Shown: positions 9,559 through 20,119 of the stretch, piece after piece
Numbering within the stretch: the stretch's first letter is position 1
Layout: every line of letters begins with the position of its first letter
Source of the DNA: Leucosporidium creatinivorum
Lineage: Eukaryota; Basidiomycota; Microbotryomycetes; Leucosporidiales; Leucosporidiaceae
Direction of reading: 5' to 3'
DNA: 64,000 nt
Assembly (NCBI GenBank): GCA_001600635.1
Contig: BCKL01000011.1
Location: 767,762 to 831,761, forward strand
Position numbers and translations under genes: made by a program
The notes under the pieces: model-generated
The model's database searches: none
What the model saw: the letters and a program-made list of their open reading frames with translations, nothing else
What the model was told of the DNA's origin: nothing

Positions 9559-11489
9559 ATGTCGCGCGATCAAATTCACGTCTCGGCAGACAAGCGATTG
9601 GCACGTCGATTCGCTTCCTCCGGCGCCAAATCCCTCGTCGACGAGACCTTCGCTCAGTATCTCGACCAGGCGGATCAGCTCGCTCGCTTCCGGGACGAGT
9701 TCTCGCTGCCAACGAACGAGGCGGTGTGGCCAGAGCTCTACGTGAAGTACCACGGAGATATCACCTTGATGGATCAGCAGCCTGCCGTCTACCTCGCTGG
9801 CAATTCGCTCGGACTCATGCCCAAGACGACTCCGATGCTCCTGCAGCAAGAGCTCGAGGTCTGGAGCAAGTAGTGAGTTGCTCCCGACATACAGAGCTGC
9901 TCGCTGGTGCCCAGAGAGCTCCTCCGAAGCCCTTTACGCAGCTGACTGTGGTCCTCTCTGACTTCAAGCGGCGTCCTCGGTCATATGCAGCACACCTACC
10001 AGCGCCCATGGGTCAAGATTGACGAGCATGTAACCGAAGCGCTTTCCAAGATTGTCGGTATGTCTTCCGACCCTTCGTGTGGCGTGTACGAGCTGACCGA
10101 TCCTCCTCGCCAGGCGCCAACCGCTCCGAGGTCGCCTGCATGGGATCTCTTACTTCGAATCTGCACACTCTGTTCACCTCCTTCTACAAGCCTACACCCA
10201 GGCGGCACAAGATTATGTTCGAGGGCAAGGCGTTCCCCTCGGATCAGGTGCGAAGCTCCCCCTCCGAGATCGAGACGTCTTCGCCTGCTAACCTCTGCAT
10301 CACAGTACGCTTTCGCTTCGCAAGCCGCTCTCCACGACTACCCTGCATCATCTCTTCTCCGCGTCGACCCCTTGGCTGGAGAGTACACCATTCGCACCGA
10401 GGAGATCCTCAAAATCATCGAGGAGGAGGGCGAGTCCATCGCCATCATCTGCTTTGGAGCAGTCCAGTTTTACTCGGGAGAGTTCTTCGACATGGAGGCT
10501 ATCACCAAGGCTGGGCACGCCAAGGTAAACTCCCCTGGAATACTCTGTCTGACCGCGAGAAGCTGACTCGGTGTTCGCTTCACAGGGCTGCCTCGTCGCT
10601 TTCGATCTCGCGCACGCCGTGGGCAACGTGCCCATGTCGCTCCATGACTGGGGTGTCGACTTCGCTTGCTGGTGCTCGTACAAGTACCTCAATTCGGGTC
10701 CAGGAGGAATCGCAGGAATCTACGTCCACGAGCGATGGGCCGACAAGCACCGGTGAGCTTCTGTAGCCCCTCGGACGAATATCCCACCAGGACTTACGCC
10801 ATCTTCTCACTGACAGCCTACAAGGATGGTGGGGCCACAACGTCGAGACCCGCTTCGCCATGTCCTCGACCTTCGACCCCATCCCCGGCGCCGGCGGCTG
10901 GCAATTTTCCAACCCGTCTGTCCTCGACGTCGTCGCCCTCATGTCGTCGCTCGAGATCTTCAAGAAGGCAGGTCGGATCGCCCCCGGCAAGCTCTCAGGC
11001 GGCCAGCAGTCCCCCTCGTCTCTTCCCATCCTCGGCGCCCTTCGCGAGAAGAGCGTCGAGATGACCCTCTTCCTCGAAACGCTGCTCAAGGCTAGCCGGA
11101 ACTACCTCCCCATCGACAAGCTCTCGATGGGTTCCTCGAAGGGCGCCAGCTTCACCATCATCACCCCCTCCGACCCAGAACGACGAGGCGCTCAGCTCTC
11201 GCTCCTCTTCCACCCAGTCGAGGCCATGGATCCCATCTTCGAACGTCTGCGCGAGGGAGGAGTACTAGGCGATGAAAGGAGACCAGGCGTCATTCGCTTC
11301 GCGCCTGTACCAATGTACAACTCGTTCGGTGATTGCTGGAAGGCGGCGCAGGTGCTCGAGAAGGCGCTGAAGGAGTACCCGGCGTGGCTGAGGGAGAGGG
11401 ATGAGGAGCTTGCGGTGCAGGCTGACGCTAAGCAGAGGAAAGTAGAGCAGACGGTCGGACACGGGAGCGAGGACGGCGTGAGGAGATAG
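9559..11489 (+). CDS. BNA5: kynureninase (L-kynurenine hydrolase)
   Basis: Cytosolic PLP enzyme that cleaves kynurenine or 3-hydroxykynurenine to anthranilate or 3-hydroxyanthranilate plus alanine, in tryptophan breakdown and de novo NAD synthesis. Six exons join in phase: 9559-9872, 9969-10057, 10114-10247, 10306-10524, 10586-10752 and 10817-11489, giving 531 residues, slightly longer than the 450-480 usual for the family. Recognisable landmarks in order are [13 protein letters not shown] near the N-terminus, [18 protein letters not shown], the PLP-ring Asp region [12 protein letters not shown], and the Schiff-base lysine in [13 protein letters not shown], followed by GWWGHN and a [10 protein letters not shown] substrate-binding stretch. 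The C-terminal 25 residues are a charged extension not needed for the fold. The assignment is firm. Confidence 0.95.
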
Positions 11490-11778
11490 AGGTGAGCGAG
11501 AAGCGACGGACGATGAGCTCGGCGATATCCCAGCTGACCTCTTTCCCCGAGCAGATTAGCACTGTACATCCTCAGCACTTCGGACCGCAAGCGAGCAGCA
11601 TGCTACCTAGCATATCTCTCGCCCTACCGAGCTACAAGTCGCAACTGTGTCCGCGGCCTTTCTCTCGCTTCGCGACGACCTCTCGCTGGTTGCCGTTGCT
11701 TCGCCTTTCACCATTCAGCTCGTTTCTTCCTCCCGCCACCTGACTCGCGCAAACACAGTACACTAGATTGCATCAAGA

Positions 11779-13256
11779 ATGTCCTGTCTCGACCTACCGC
11801 CCTACAGCTGCACCTCTACCACCTCGGCTGCACCTCTCGTCCGACCCAGCTCGGCGACGCCCCTCAGCACTTCCAACACCACTCCCGACCTCCCCTACGA
11901 CGTCCTCTTCCACGTCTTCGACCTCGCAGTACACGACCTCCCGCCTGCCCCGCCCAAGGGCGCCTGGCCCTCCAACGAGCGCATCTCGCCGAGCGCCCGA
12001 GTCTCGCGCTCTTGGCGGATCGCCGTCTCAGCCGTCCTTTGGCGCTCGTGCTCCCTCGTGTCGGGAAAGCAGGCTCGCTCGTTCATCAATGCGGCAAGGG
12101 AGCGACCGGATTTGGCGAGTCGAGTGACCAGCCTCATCATCGGGCTCGGCGACGAGGAGCAGGAGCAGCAGAGCTCGGAGGAGCAGGCTTCGGCGTCAAA
12201 GGCGCTCGTCGAGGCTTTGGAGCAGTGCAGTCAGATCAAGCAGCTGGAGGTGAGGTCACTGCATGGAGCTGCGAGGGAGGACTTCATCGCCGTCCTGGCT
12301 GGTTGCTCGAAGCTCGAAACGCTCGTAGCTTCGCCGAGAGTGAGGCAAGGAGGAGATTGGAGCAACCCCGAGGCGATCCTGCGGCGAGACGACTTCCCAC
12401 GACTCATGCAAGCGCTCCCAGCACTGCACAAGCTCGACCTGGACGCCTGGCTCTACTCGTTCGACTGCGACTCGACCGAGCCCGGCGCTCGCTCGGGCTT
12501 CTACCTCCCCTCCGTCGCCGGTCTCAGTCTACAAGCTCCTCTCCCACATCCACATATCGTCACTCATCTCGTCGACCTCCGCCTCCGCTTCAACATCGCC
12601 GACGTCGACCTCTACGCCCTCCTCGCCTCTTCGGGACCGACTCTCGAGCACCTCGACGTCTACACCGAGCACGTCCTCTCCCCTACCCTCCTCTGCGCCT
12701 CCCTGACACCATCACTCGATACCGTACGCTCGCTCAAGTGGACGACCAATCCGCCTCTCGACGTGCGCTGCAACTTCGACGAGCAGCCGACATTCGATCG
12801 TCTCCTCCCTCACTTCGGCAAGCTCGAGAGCCTCAGCATTTCGGCAACGGACGTCTCGTGGAACCTACTCGCACTTCTGCCACCTTCTCTGCGGCATCTC
12901 GAGGTGCAGGCCTTCACTTACCAGTGAGTCGCCCTTCCGCTCACTTTCTCGGCGATGAGCGCTGACCTTCCCCTCCAAGAACGCCCTTCCACTTCTCCGA
13001 CGCCATGATCGAGGTAGATGGTGCTCAACCCTATGGATGCCCGCCCGAGCTGACCCCACATATCTTCCTACAGACCCTCGCCGACCAATCGCGCGTCTTC
13101 CAGCTCGAGACCCTGATCGTTCGCGATTCAGGCGATGTCTGGAGCGCCGAGCAGGTCCTTCTCCTGGGTCTCGCCTGCGCTGCAAGAGACATCGACTTCA
13201 CCTTCATCGCCGACGAGGATGTGGCCGAGTACGCGCTGGGATTTGAGGGAGCTTAG
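11779..13256 (+). CDS. F-box-like/leucine-rich-repeat-like protein
   Basis: Two exons, 11779-12923 and 12980-13256, give 473 residues; the intron has GTGAGT, a CTGAC branch and an AAG end. Residues about 35-90 look like a degenerate F-box: LPYDVLFHVFDLAV, then an insert, then SARVSRSWRIAVSAVLWRS. The rest contains recurring LxxLxL segments (for example LHKLDLDAWL, LVDLRLRF, LEHLDVYTE, LESLSIS, LRHLEVQ) typical of irregular LRR regions of fungal F-box proteins. Such proteins act as substrate adaptors of SCF ubiquitin ligases; the F-box is weak, so SCF binding is inferred. Its target is unknown. The start ATG is the first in the frame and is followed by a Ser/Thr-rich leader. Confidence 0.7.
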
Positions 13257-13986
13257 AGGTGGGTTCGGTGCTCGGCGAGGGGAAGATGGAGAGCTGACCT
13301 CTTCGTTCGTAGCGAGGCAGCAGACTTATGCTTAGCGATAAGATCAGATATCTTCACATTCTCCTACACATGTGCAAGCTACTCGATATCGAGTGAGCCC
13401 CTGACCGCCTGCGAGACTTCGAGCGCGAAGCACTTTCGCCTCTCTCCTTCCTCAACCAACCTCGCCATTTCTGATCCCGACTCGGCAACCGGCCACTGCT
13501 TCCTCCCAGCACTCAGCATCTGGCACTTGAACTCTCCTGCTCCTCAAAATCGTCGCTCGACGCCTGCTCGACCTTGGTAGCTCCCTCCATCCTCCCTTCC
13601 CAACCGCCAGCCCCGGATTTTTAGACACACAACAGCTCCCTGCAGCGTGCGCCTTAACGGACCGGGGCGAGATTCCTCTTCCTTTGCCACCCCCTCCCTT
13701 CGCGCACCCTCTTCAGCGGCTGCAATTGCCAGAACCTTTTCCTCTCCAAAACCCGCCCGAGTCGAGAGAGCGTCCCTAGCGAGTAGCGGTGTGGAGCGAA
13801 CAATGTGGTGACGAGTGGGAAGCATGGTGCAGAACGGAACGGCCATGCGAAGGGAGCGCAGGCGTCGGCGGAGGAGAGTTGGCGGAGCTCGAGGGAGTGG
13901 AGGGACGGCGCGACGCGGATGGTACAGCTACATGGTATTGCGAAATCGACACGGCATAATCCTCTCCTCCCTGGTACTGCTAGCGA
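13257..13986. other. intergenic between convergent genes, nothing seen
   Basis: The F-box-like gene and the RFA3 gene end toward each other here, so both 3' untranslated regions fall in this stretch. The longest frame (13544-13846, minus) has no recognisable protein character. No RNA gene or repeat was recognised. Confidence 0.5.
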
Positions 13987-14738
13987 TCAATCGCTGGAAG
14001 GGAAGATGTCGGGGAAACGGTGCTGTTGCGAAAGGCCAGAGGTCAGCGAGCTTGTCTATGAAGCGTTGAGGGGCAGCAGCCAGCTCACGGTGAGATCGAC
14101 AGTCTTGTCTAAGAGCTCCATATCTGCGAAACGGCAGGAGAGGTCAGCCTACAGCCCTGAAGCGAGAGAAGACGCGCTGCTCCGCCGGCGCCGAGGGACT
14201 GAACCGAGACGTACCAATCTTGTCGCCCATGTTGATGCTGGGGAGGGAGGAAGGAGCAATCAGCTACCGTTCAAAGTTGTTTCGAGCGAGCTGCGACGCA
14301 CCTGGCGAGCTCGGTGATGCTCAGATCCTCGCCGACCCTGCCAATCACCTCAACGTACACGTCGGCGAAGTTGCTGGTCTGTGGTAGCAGGAGAGCATGG
14401 GTCAGACTTGTTGGTAGCAATGGTGAAGCGCCTAGAGCCTTACACGGCTGAGCTTGACGGTGACTTGACCCTTGTCGCTCGTCTCGAGCAGCGCAGACTC
14501 GCCGTCGAGCTGTAGGGCAGCAAAGAGGGTCAGCTATCAGGACGCACTCGTTTGGGATATCCACTCACGCTGATGACCTTGCCGATGAGACGAACAGTCT
14601 TGCCGACTGCATGCGGGAGAGGGAGAAGTCAGCGCGCGACGCGTCGACCAGCGCTTGAAAGGCTGCAGAGCTAAGAGAGAGCAGCTTACCGTGATCTTGC
14701 AGACGGGCAGAGTTAACTCGAGGTGTTGGTCGTTCCAT
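13987..14738 (-). CDS. RFA3: replication protein A 14-kDa subunit
   Basis: Smallest subunit of the heterotrimeric single-strand DNA-binding protein RPA, needed in nuclear replication, repair and recombination. Seven small exons separated by six introns of roughly 55-90 nt encode about 107 residues, the normal size for this subunit. The product begins MERPTPRVNSARLQDH and continues VGKTVRLIGKVIS, LDGESALLETSDKGQVTVKLS, then NFADVYVEVIGRV and ITELASINMGDKIDMELLDKTVDLT. This is the expected single OB fold, with the V-G-K-x-V-R-x-x-G-K-V start and the FVEVIGxV central strand characteristic of Rfa3/RPA14. The last exon ends HRFPDIFPSSD at a TGA (13987-13989). The CorA-type gene ends 226 bp upstream on the same strand. 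Confidence 0.9.
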
Positions 14739-14963
14739 TTTAAAGCAGACGAGAGCGAAGCAGCGAGATGAGGTTGATGGCCAAGGGCGCGTTGAAGCTG
14801 AAGCTCGCGCTTCGACTTGGGCTTCGCAGGAGAACGAGAGGAGCTGTAGATGAGGTATAAGATGCCGGTTCGATTACTACTGCTACAGAAATGAATGCGT
14901 TGCTAAGACACAGAGAAACTATGATCCTACAACCCTGCCGAAACCCTTCCCTCGTTCTATCTA

Positions 14964-17900
14964 TCAGTGGTCGGTCGGCAGCCCCTTCTTCTTGAACTGT
15001 CGCTTCGACGTCTTGAAGATGCCCCAAATTAGCAGCCACATGAACATCATGACGCCGACGACTCCTCCGATGACGGCATAGAAGAGTTGGAAGCCCGCAA
15101 GACTGCCGTCGGCGAGGGTGTGGTCATATCGCGAGCCGTTGTGTGGGACCATGCTGTTGCCTGAGAAGAGGCCTGCGGCGAGAGGTAGGTCAGTGAGGTG
15201 TTCGATTAGCAGTGAGATAGGTCGGCGTACCGGTAAGGATGTTGAGAGGGAGGAAGGTGAGGGTGACGATGGTGAGCTTGACGATGGCCATGTCGGTTCC
15301 TCCCTTCGCGCCCTTGAGGGAGAGGTTGAGGATGCCAATGTACGCGGGATGGTCGTGCGAGAGGATGGCGTCGTAGAAGTTGAGCACTTGCTGCATGGAC
15401 ACGATGTGGTCTGCGGAGCGTGAAGAACGAGTCAGCCATCGCCGAGCTTTCAGAGCTGAGAAGTGGGAACAAGGCGCACCGTAAAGGTCGCCGATGTAGA
15501 TGGCGATATCTTGGCGAGCGTCACTGGTACCGAAGAGCGCCGCGTCGTCCTTGGTCCGCTTCCTCAGGCCACGCACGACGTCCATCTTGGGTCCAAGGAT
15601 GCGACTGAGGCCGGTGATGAGCTTGCGAGTATCGGCGATACGCCTGAGCATGACTCCGCGGTCGAACTTGGTGTCTGCAGCGAAGACGTCGTCCTCGTCC
15701 TCGCGAAGAGCGACGCCCTCCACGGGCAGGCTGCTCGAGAGCGGGTAGAGCTTGTAGCCCTCGCCGTCGACGAGCATGGTCGACTCGAAGGTCCTGGTCG
15801 TGCGCATGGCCCATGAATCAGGGAGAATGCGGAAGGCGAAGTTGGGAAGTGGGAGAGCGGGGAGCCACCGAAGGACGGAGGTGGTAGCGTTGCGCCGAAC
15901 GGTCGCTTTCTTCATCGAGAAGGAGGCGCCGGCGCCGAGGTTGCCCTTGGCCTTCTCGTCGGAGGTGGGCTGCTCGATGACGAGACCGACGACATCCTCG
16001 TCGTAAACGCGGCGACCGGCGACGTTGCCAACGCCGGAGGGAGCGACTTTGGTCGGGACGGTGGAAGCGGCTTGAGGGTTGAGAGGGTCGGAGAGGAAGG
16101 TGTCGACCTCGTTGGACTCGCTCTCAATGTAATCGATGAGAGGGAAGAAGGCGTCGACAATGGAGTCCATGAGACCGTAGGCGATCCAGTCTGTCGAAGG
16201 GGGAGAGGGTCAGCTCGGCTCGCGGCGAGAAGATGGAGTCGGAGAAGCGGAGTCGGAGAAGCAACGCACGAGATGACATGGTGCGTGAGAGGCCGACTGA
16301 TTGCAGCTTGCCTTGAACGCGCTCGACGTGCTTGGTGATGTCTTCGAAGTGGAACTGCGAGACCCAACGAGGGGATTAGCTTCGGCGCTACAGTCTCGAC
16401 GAGCGAGAGAGACTCACGGACAAGATCCCATCGCCAAAAACGACGAGATACAAGTTGACGGCACCGACTCCGACTCCCTCGACTCCCTCCTTCCCTCCCA
16501 CGCCCTCGACAATGTCCAGCCGTCCCCTCCTCCCCGAGCTAGCGCCCGGAAGCTGCTCTCCCTCCTTCTTACTACGCTCCTTATCCTTGTCCCTCTCTCC
16601 ATCGCCATCCCCTTCTGCTCCATCGCCGACATCCTCGGTACTGGGCGAAGGCGTGACGTCCGGCGATGTGTACTGAAAGTAGGACTCGTCGAGGGCACGG
16701 AAGACGATGAAGTAGTAGCCGAGGGAAGGGAAGGATTCGATCTTCTCGCGCGTCTCCTGGTGGAGAATATCCTCCATGGTGAGAGGATGAAGCGGGAGGA
16801 TCTGCAAGCGGCAAACGAGAATCAGCACTCGCTCGCGACCGTCGATCTGGGGCGAGACGGAGACGAGACTTACCTTCCTCAGCTCCCTCATATCTGCCAC
16901 CGAAGGACACATGACATCCAACCACCACGCCGGGCCTTCCTCCATCCCCGACTTGCCCTTGCCCAACCGCTTCTCCTCGGCTTTCGCCGCCCTCACTTCT
17001 CCTCGCAACTTCTTCGGTCCCTCGTGCGCGCTCGGGGTAGTCGGCAGCCCCGGCGTAGCGAAAGGCGTACTCCCTCCGCCCAAATCGCCGTCTTCGAGAT
17101 CGCCGCCCGGCCCATCCCCCATCGAGGGGAAGTAGCCTACATCGTCCATCGTAGGAGGGGCGTTCATCCCATCCGCTACTCCCGCTCCCAGGTCGCCAGC
17201 GACTCCATCCTCCTGACGCCGCTCGAGCCAGAACTGCTGCAACCGCTCGAGCGCAGGAGCGAGCGTCGCGGTATTGAGGAGGTCGAACGCTGGCGCAGCT
17301 CCTACGTTGGGCATGCCGTTAGCGTCGTGAGGAGTAGGTGGAACCGAAGCGCCCGAGAAGAGGTGGGAAGGGTAGGCGTGTTGGGATTGGCGAGCGAGGA
17401 AGGGGGTGAGGAGGGTGAAGTGAGGGGTTGGAGGCTCCCACTCTGAGTCGGAGTCGGAGTCGTCGGATGAGGAGGAGCCGGAGGAGGAGTTGCGCCAGAA
17501 GCGCCAGCCTGCCCAGGTCGAACTGGACCGAGATGAGCCTTGGGTCGAGGAGCCGGAGGAACCGGTCGAGGAGGAGGAGGAGGAAGAGGATGAAGAGGAG
17601 GAGCTGCCGTTGTAGTGAACGCGATGGGAGCGGTGTCGCCGACCCTTTCGACGAACGTGACGCCAGGCCGACTTGACTCGCGACCGAGCCGACCGACTCG
17701 AGCGACCGGATCGTCCTGAGCGTTGCGAGGCGACCGAGAGTGACTTCCGACGCCGCCGCCGACGACTGCGACGTAGGTCGGGGGTGTAGAGTGGGTGAGG
17801 TGCGCGATCTCCGCGATGGGTGCGCTCGGGATGGGGCTCGTCGTCGTCTCGAGGGGCGAAGGCAGGCTCGGGCGAGCTGCCTCCAGAACGAGGGTCGCCT

Positions 17901-18493
17901 CCTTCTTGGCGGTGGATCGACTCGGCGATATCCTGCTCTTCGGTTGGTATTGGCCGAAGAGCAGCGGGTGAGGCGGTTGACGGAGGAACGAGGATGGGGC
18001 GAAGGGGGATGCCGCCCGACCCTGAGGGACTCTGCGACGGCGAGTTGGAGAGGTCGAATCGAGTACGAGGGGAAGGGTTGCTTCCGAGCCTGGGCGAGCT
18101 CATGGCCATGGCTCGTCGGTCCATGTTGGTGATGGGCCGAGCGGCTGCACGAGACTCTTTGGTCCGAGCCTTGGGGAGGGGGGCGAGAGCTGGTTGAGGC
18201 AGCTCCAGTTCAGGGAGGGGTAGGTCGAAGGAGAGGGCTCGAGCTTGGCGTCCTGCTAGTGGTGAGACGTCGGCCTCGTCGTCCGTGTCGAGCGCAGAGC
18301 CGAAGGAGGGGTACTGGCTCAGATCCGCTTCGGCGACGCTGTCCCCTCGCCGTCGACCATGGTGCGGTCCAGGACGCTCCTCCTGCTGCTCCGCCGTGTC
18401 CTCTTCTCCTTCCCTGATGAGCACCTCCCACCTGTCCTCCTCCTCCGGTCTGGGAGCGTGAACTCCCATGTCTCCAAGCTCGCTGCCTTCCAT
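14964..18493 (-). CDS. CorA/Mnr2-family magnesium transporter
   Basis: A metal-ion channel/transporter of the CorA superfamily, closest in layout to fungal Mnr2/Alr proteins that move Mg2+ across vacuolar or plasma membranes. The long N-terminal half is low complexity: acidic and Pro-rich first, then a basic region and an uninterrupted serine tract of about 13 residues. The conserved core starts near 17000 with WWLDVMCPSVADMRELRK, then ILPLHPLTMEDIL, REKIESFPSLGYYFIVFRAL, LYLVVFGDGILSFHF, and SIVDAFFPLIDYIESE. It ends with two membrane helices (AIVKLTIVTLTFLPLNILTG and a second at FYAVIGGVVGVMMFMWLLIWG). About five introns interrupt the core. The residues after helix 1 read GLFSGNSMVPH where the family normally has GLFGMNV, so the signature GMN triplet is altered. 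The stop is at 14964-14966. Confidence 0.85.
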
Positions 18494-19323
18494 GATGCCA
18501 GCTCTAGCCCATCAATTGAAGGGCCGACAGTCGCTCTGAGGCGGCAGAGGGCTGGACAAGTGTCCTGAGGTACACGCGGGATCGCCTGCAGAGCCAATTC
18601 TGGTCAGCTTCAGGCTCGTTACGCCAAGCGCCTGCTCCTGCCCCAGTCAACAAGCTGCTTCCTTGCAGCGAGGCGAGCACGCTGTACTCTGTAGCAGCAG
18701 CTCAGGACTCACGATGGTAGCCAACTTGCGCGAACGGCGAGCAGAAGCACTCGAAAAAGAGACGGCTAAGGATAGGCTCAAGCGACGAGGGACGAGTTTG
18801 AAATGGGCAAAGGTGATGCCCTGTAGTGCTGTAGATGAGGCGCAAGTGGCCTGTGCCCTGGAGGCGGAAACGGGGCTGGTGGTAGTTGTGCGCCGTCGAG
18901 TTGAAAGCTGAGCCGAACGAAGAGGTTGAAGCGAGAGCTGCGAACCGGACCCTCTCAGGCGAAAGTCGCTTTCGCACGTGGGAAAATGTAGGGCGTCAGG
19001 GAATCCCAAGCCGGCCATCGGAGCCTGCTTGATATCTCTGTACAGCTGACTTTGGCTTCTCGGGCCATGCAGCTCGGCGGTTGAAGCAGCTCGGCGCTTC
19101 ACAGGGTGAGGCTCCCCTCGCGAGGCCGTCCCGAATTCGACTGAGACCGTGCGAGAGCTCGTAGGAGCAGGGGCGTATGAAGAGCTGTAAAATACATCGC
19201 TTCCTTGGGTTCGCACGCCTTCGGAGGCTATATGAAGCGCCGGAGCTGGAATCGCGCTGCTCTCCCTGCGCCGAGCTGGCCCGTATGTTGCTAAATCTCG
19301 ACATTCCATCGCCATATATCCGT
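18494..19323. other. intergenic/5' region of the CorA gene
   Basis: About 830 bp upstream of the CorA-type gene and downstream of mL59. A likely leader intron of the CorA transcript ends near 18590 (CTGAC followed by a CTGCAG acceptor on the minus strand). A 222-codon open frame on the minus strand (18647-19315) shows no domain, no biased composition and no consistent context, and is not called. Confidence 0.45.
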
Positions 19324-19987
19324 CTAGAATGGTAGTGCGGGCTTGCTCTTGCTGCGCTCCTCCGCCTTGGACTATATAGGTGCAAATCGGGGTCAGCTCT
19401 CGCGCGCATCCTCCGCCGACTGATCAACTCACCTTCTTCCATGCCGCCGCCTTGTCGTCTGCCAGCTCCACCGCCTTCTTCAACTCTGCCTGCCTCGACT
19501 CGAACTTCCTCTCCCAAATCTTGCCCTTGAACGCTGCTCCCTTCCTGCCGGCGTAAGGGCCCTTCTTCTCCAATTCCAGCTCGTCCAACACCTTGGTCGC
19601 GGGGATATGTGGGCTGGCGCGGTACAGCTGAGGTGTCGCCTTTGTGGCTGCTGCTGCTGGTGCACTGAGCTTGTCGACGGAAGGCGGGAGAGCGTCCTCT
19701 GGCCAGAGGGCCTCTTTGGCGAGTTTCCTCAGGACCTTCTGCCGCCTGATCGAGTACTTTGGCGGTGTCCACGAGTTGGCCTCGGGGAGCTTGGTAGGTG
19801 CGAAAGGGTTGGACTCGGACGTCGAAGCGAACGGGCCGAGAGGGAGGTCGAAGGGGGAGGCAGGGACGGTGGAAGGCGACTCGCGGGCGAGGAAGGAGAG
19901 GAGGGGATCCTGTCGTGCTGCAGCTTTAACGCCGTTGGCTCGAAGTGCTTTGAAGACCGGGCGACCGCTGGCGAGAGCGCGAGACAT
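19324..19987 (-). CDS. MRPL25: mitochondrial large ribosomal subunit protein mL59
   Basis: Fungal mitoribosome protein of the mL59 (yeast MrpL25) family. Two exons: the first starts at 19987 and ends before a GTGAGT donor near 19434; the second encodes SKAEERSKSKPALPF and stops at TAG (19324-19326), for about 200 residues. The first 35 residues are poor in acidic residues and rich in Arg, Ala and Ser, fitting a mitochondrial targeting peptide. The core PPKYSIRRQKVLRKLAKEA, then PPS-VDKL, KKGPYAGRKGAAFKGKIWER and a Lys/Ala-rich C-terminal helix match the family signature (SxRRQ, GPY-x-x-RKG-x-FKG-x-x-WER). Confidence 0.82.
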
Positions 19988-20119
19988 GATGAGCGAGTGG
20001 TGGGAGGAGCGAGAGCTGCCTCAGCGCTCAAAAACGCGCGGTAAGGCGGAGGAGTGAGGGAGCGTTCGGTCGAGCTTCGCTCCTGATGGTCTAGTGAGGT
20101 TTGCAGCAGTCTATATATC

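Noticed and set aside
17570-17620. Microsatellite-like GGA/GAG run
   Set aside because: It encodes the poly-serine tract of the CorA-type protein, so it is explained by coding sequence.
18647-19315. 222-codon open frame (minus) between the CorA gene and mL59
   Set aside because: Long random frames are common at this GC content; no domain, no splice logic, composition like spacer.
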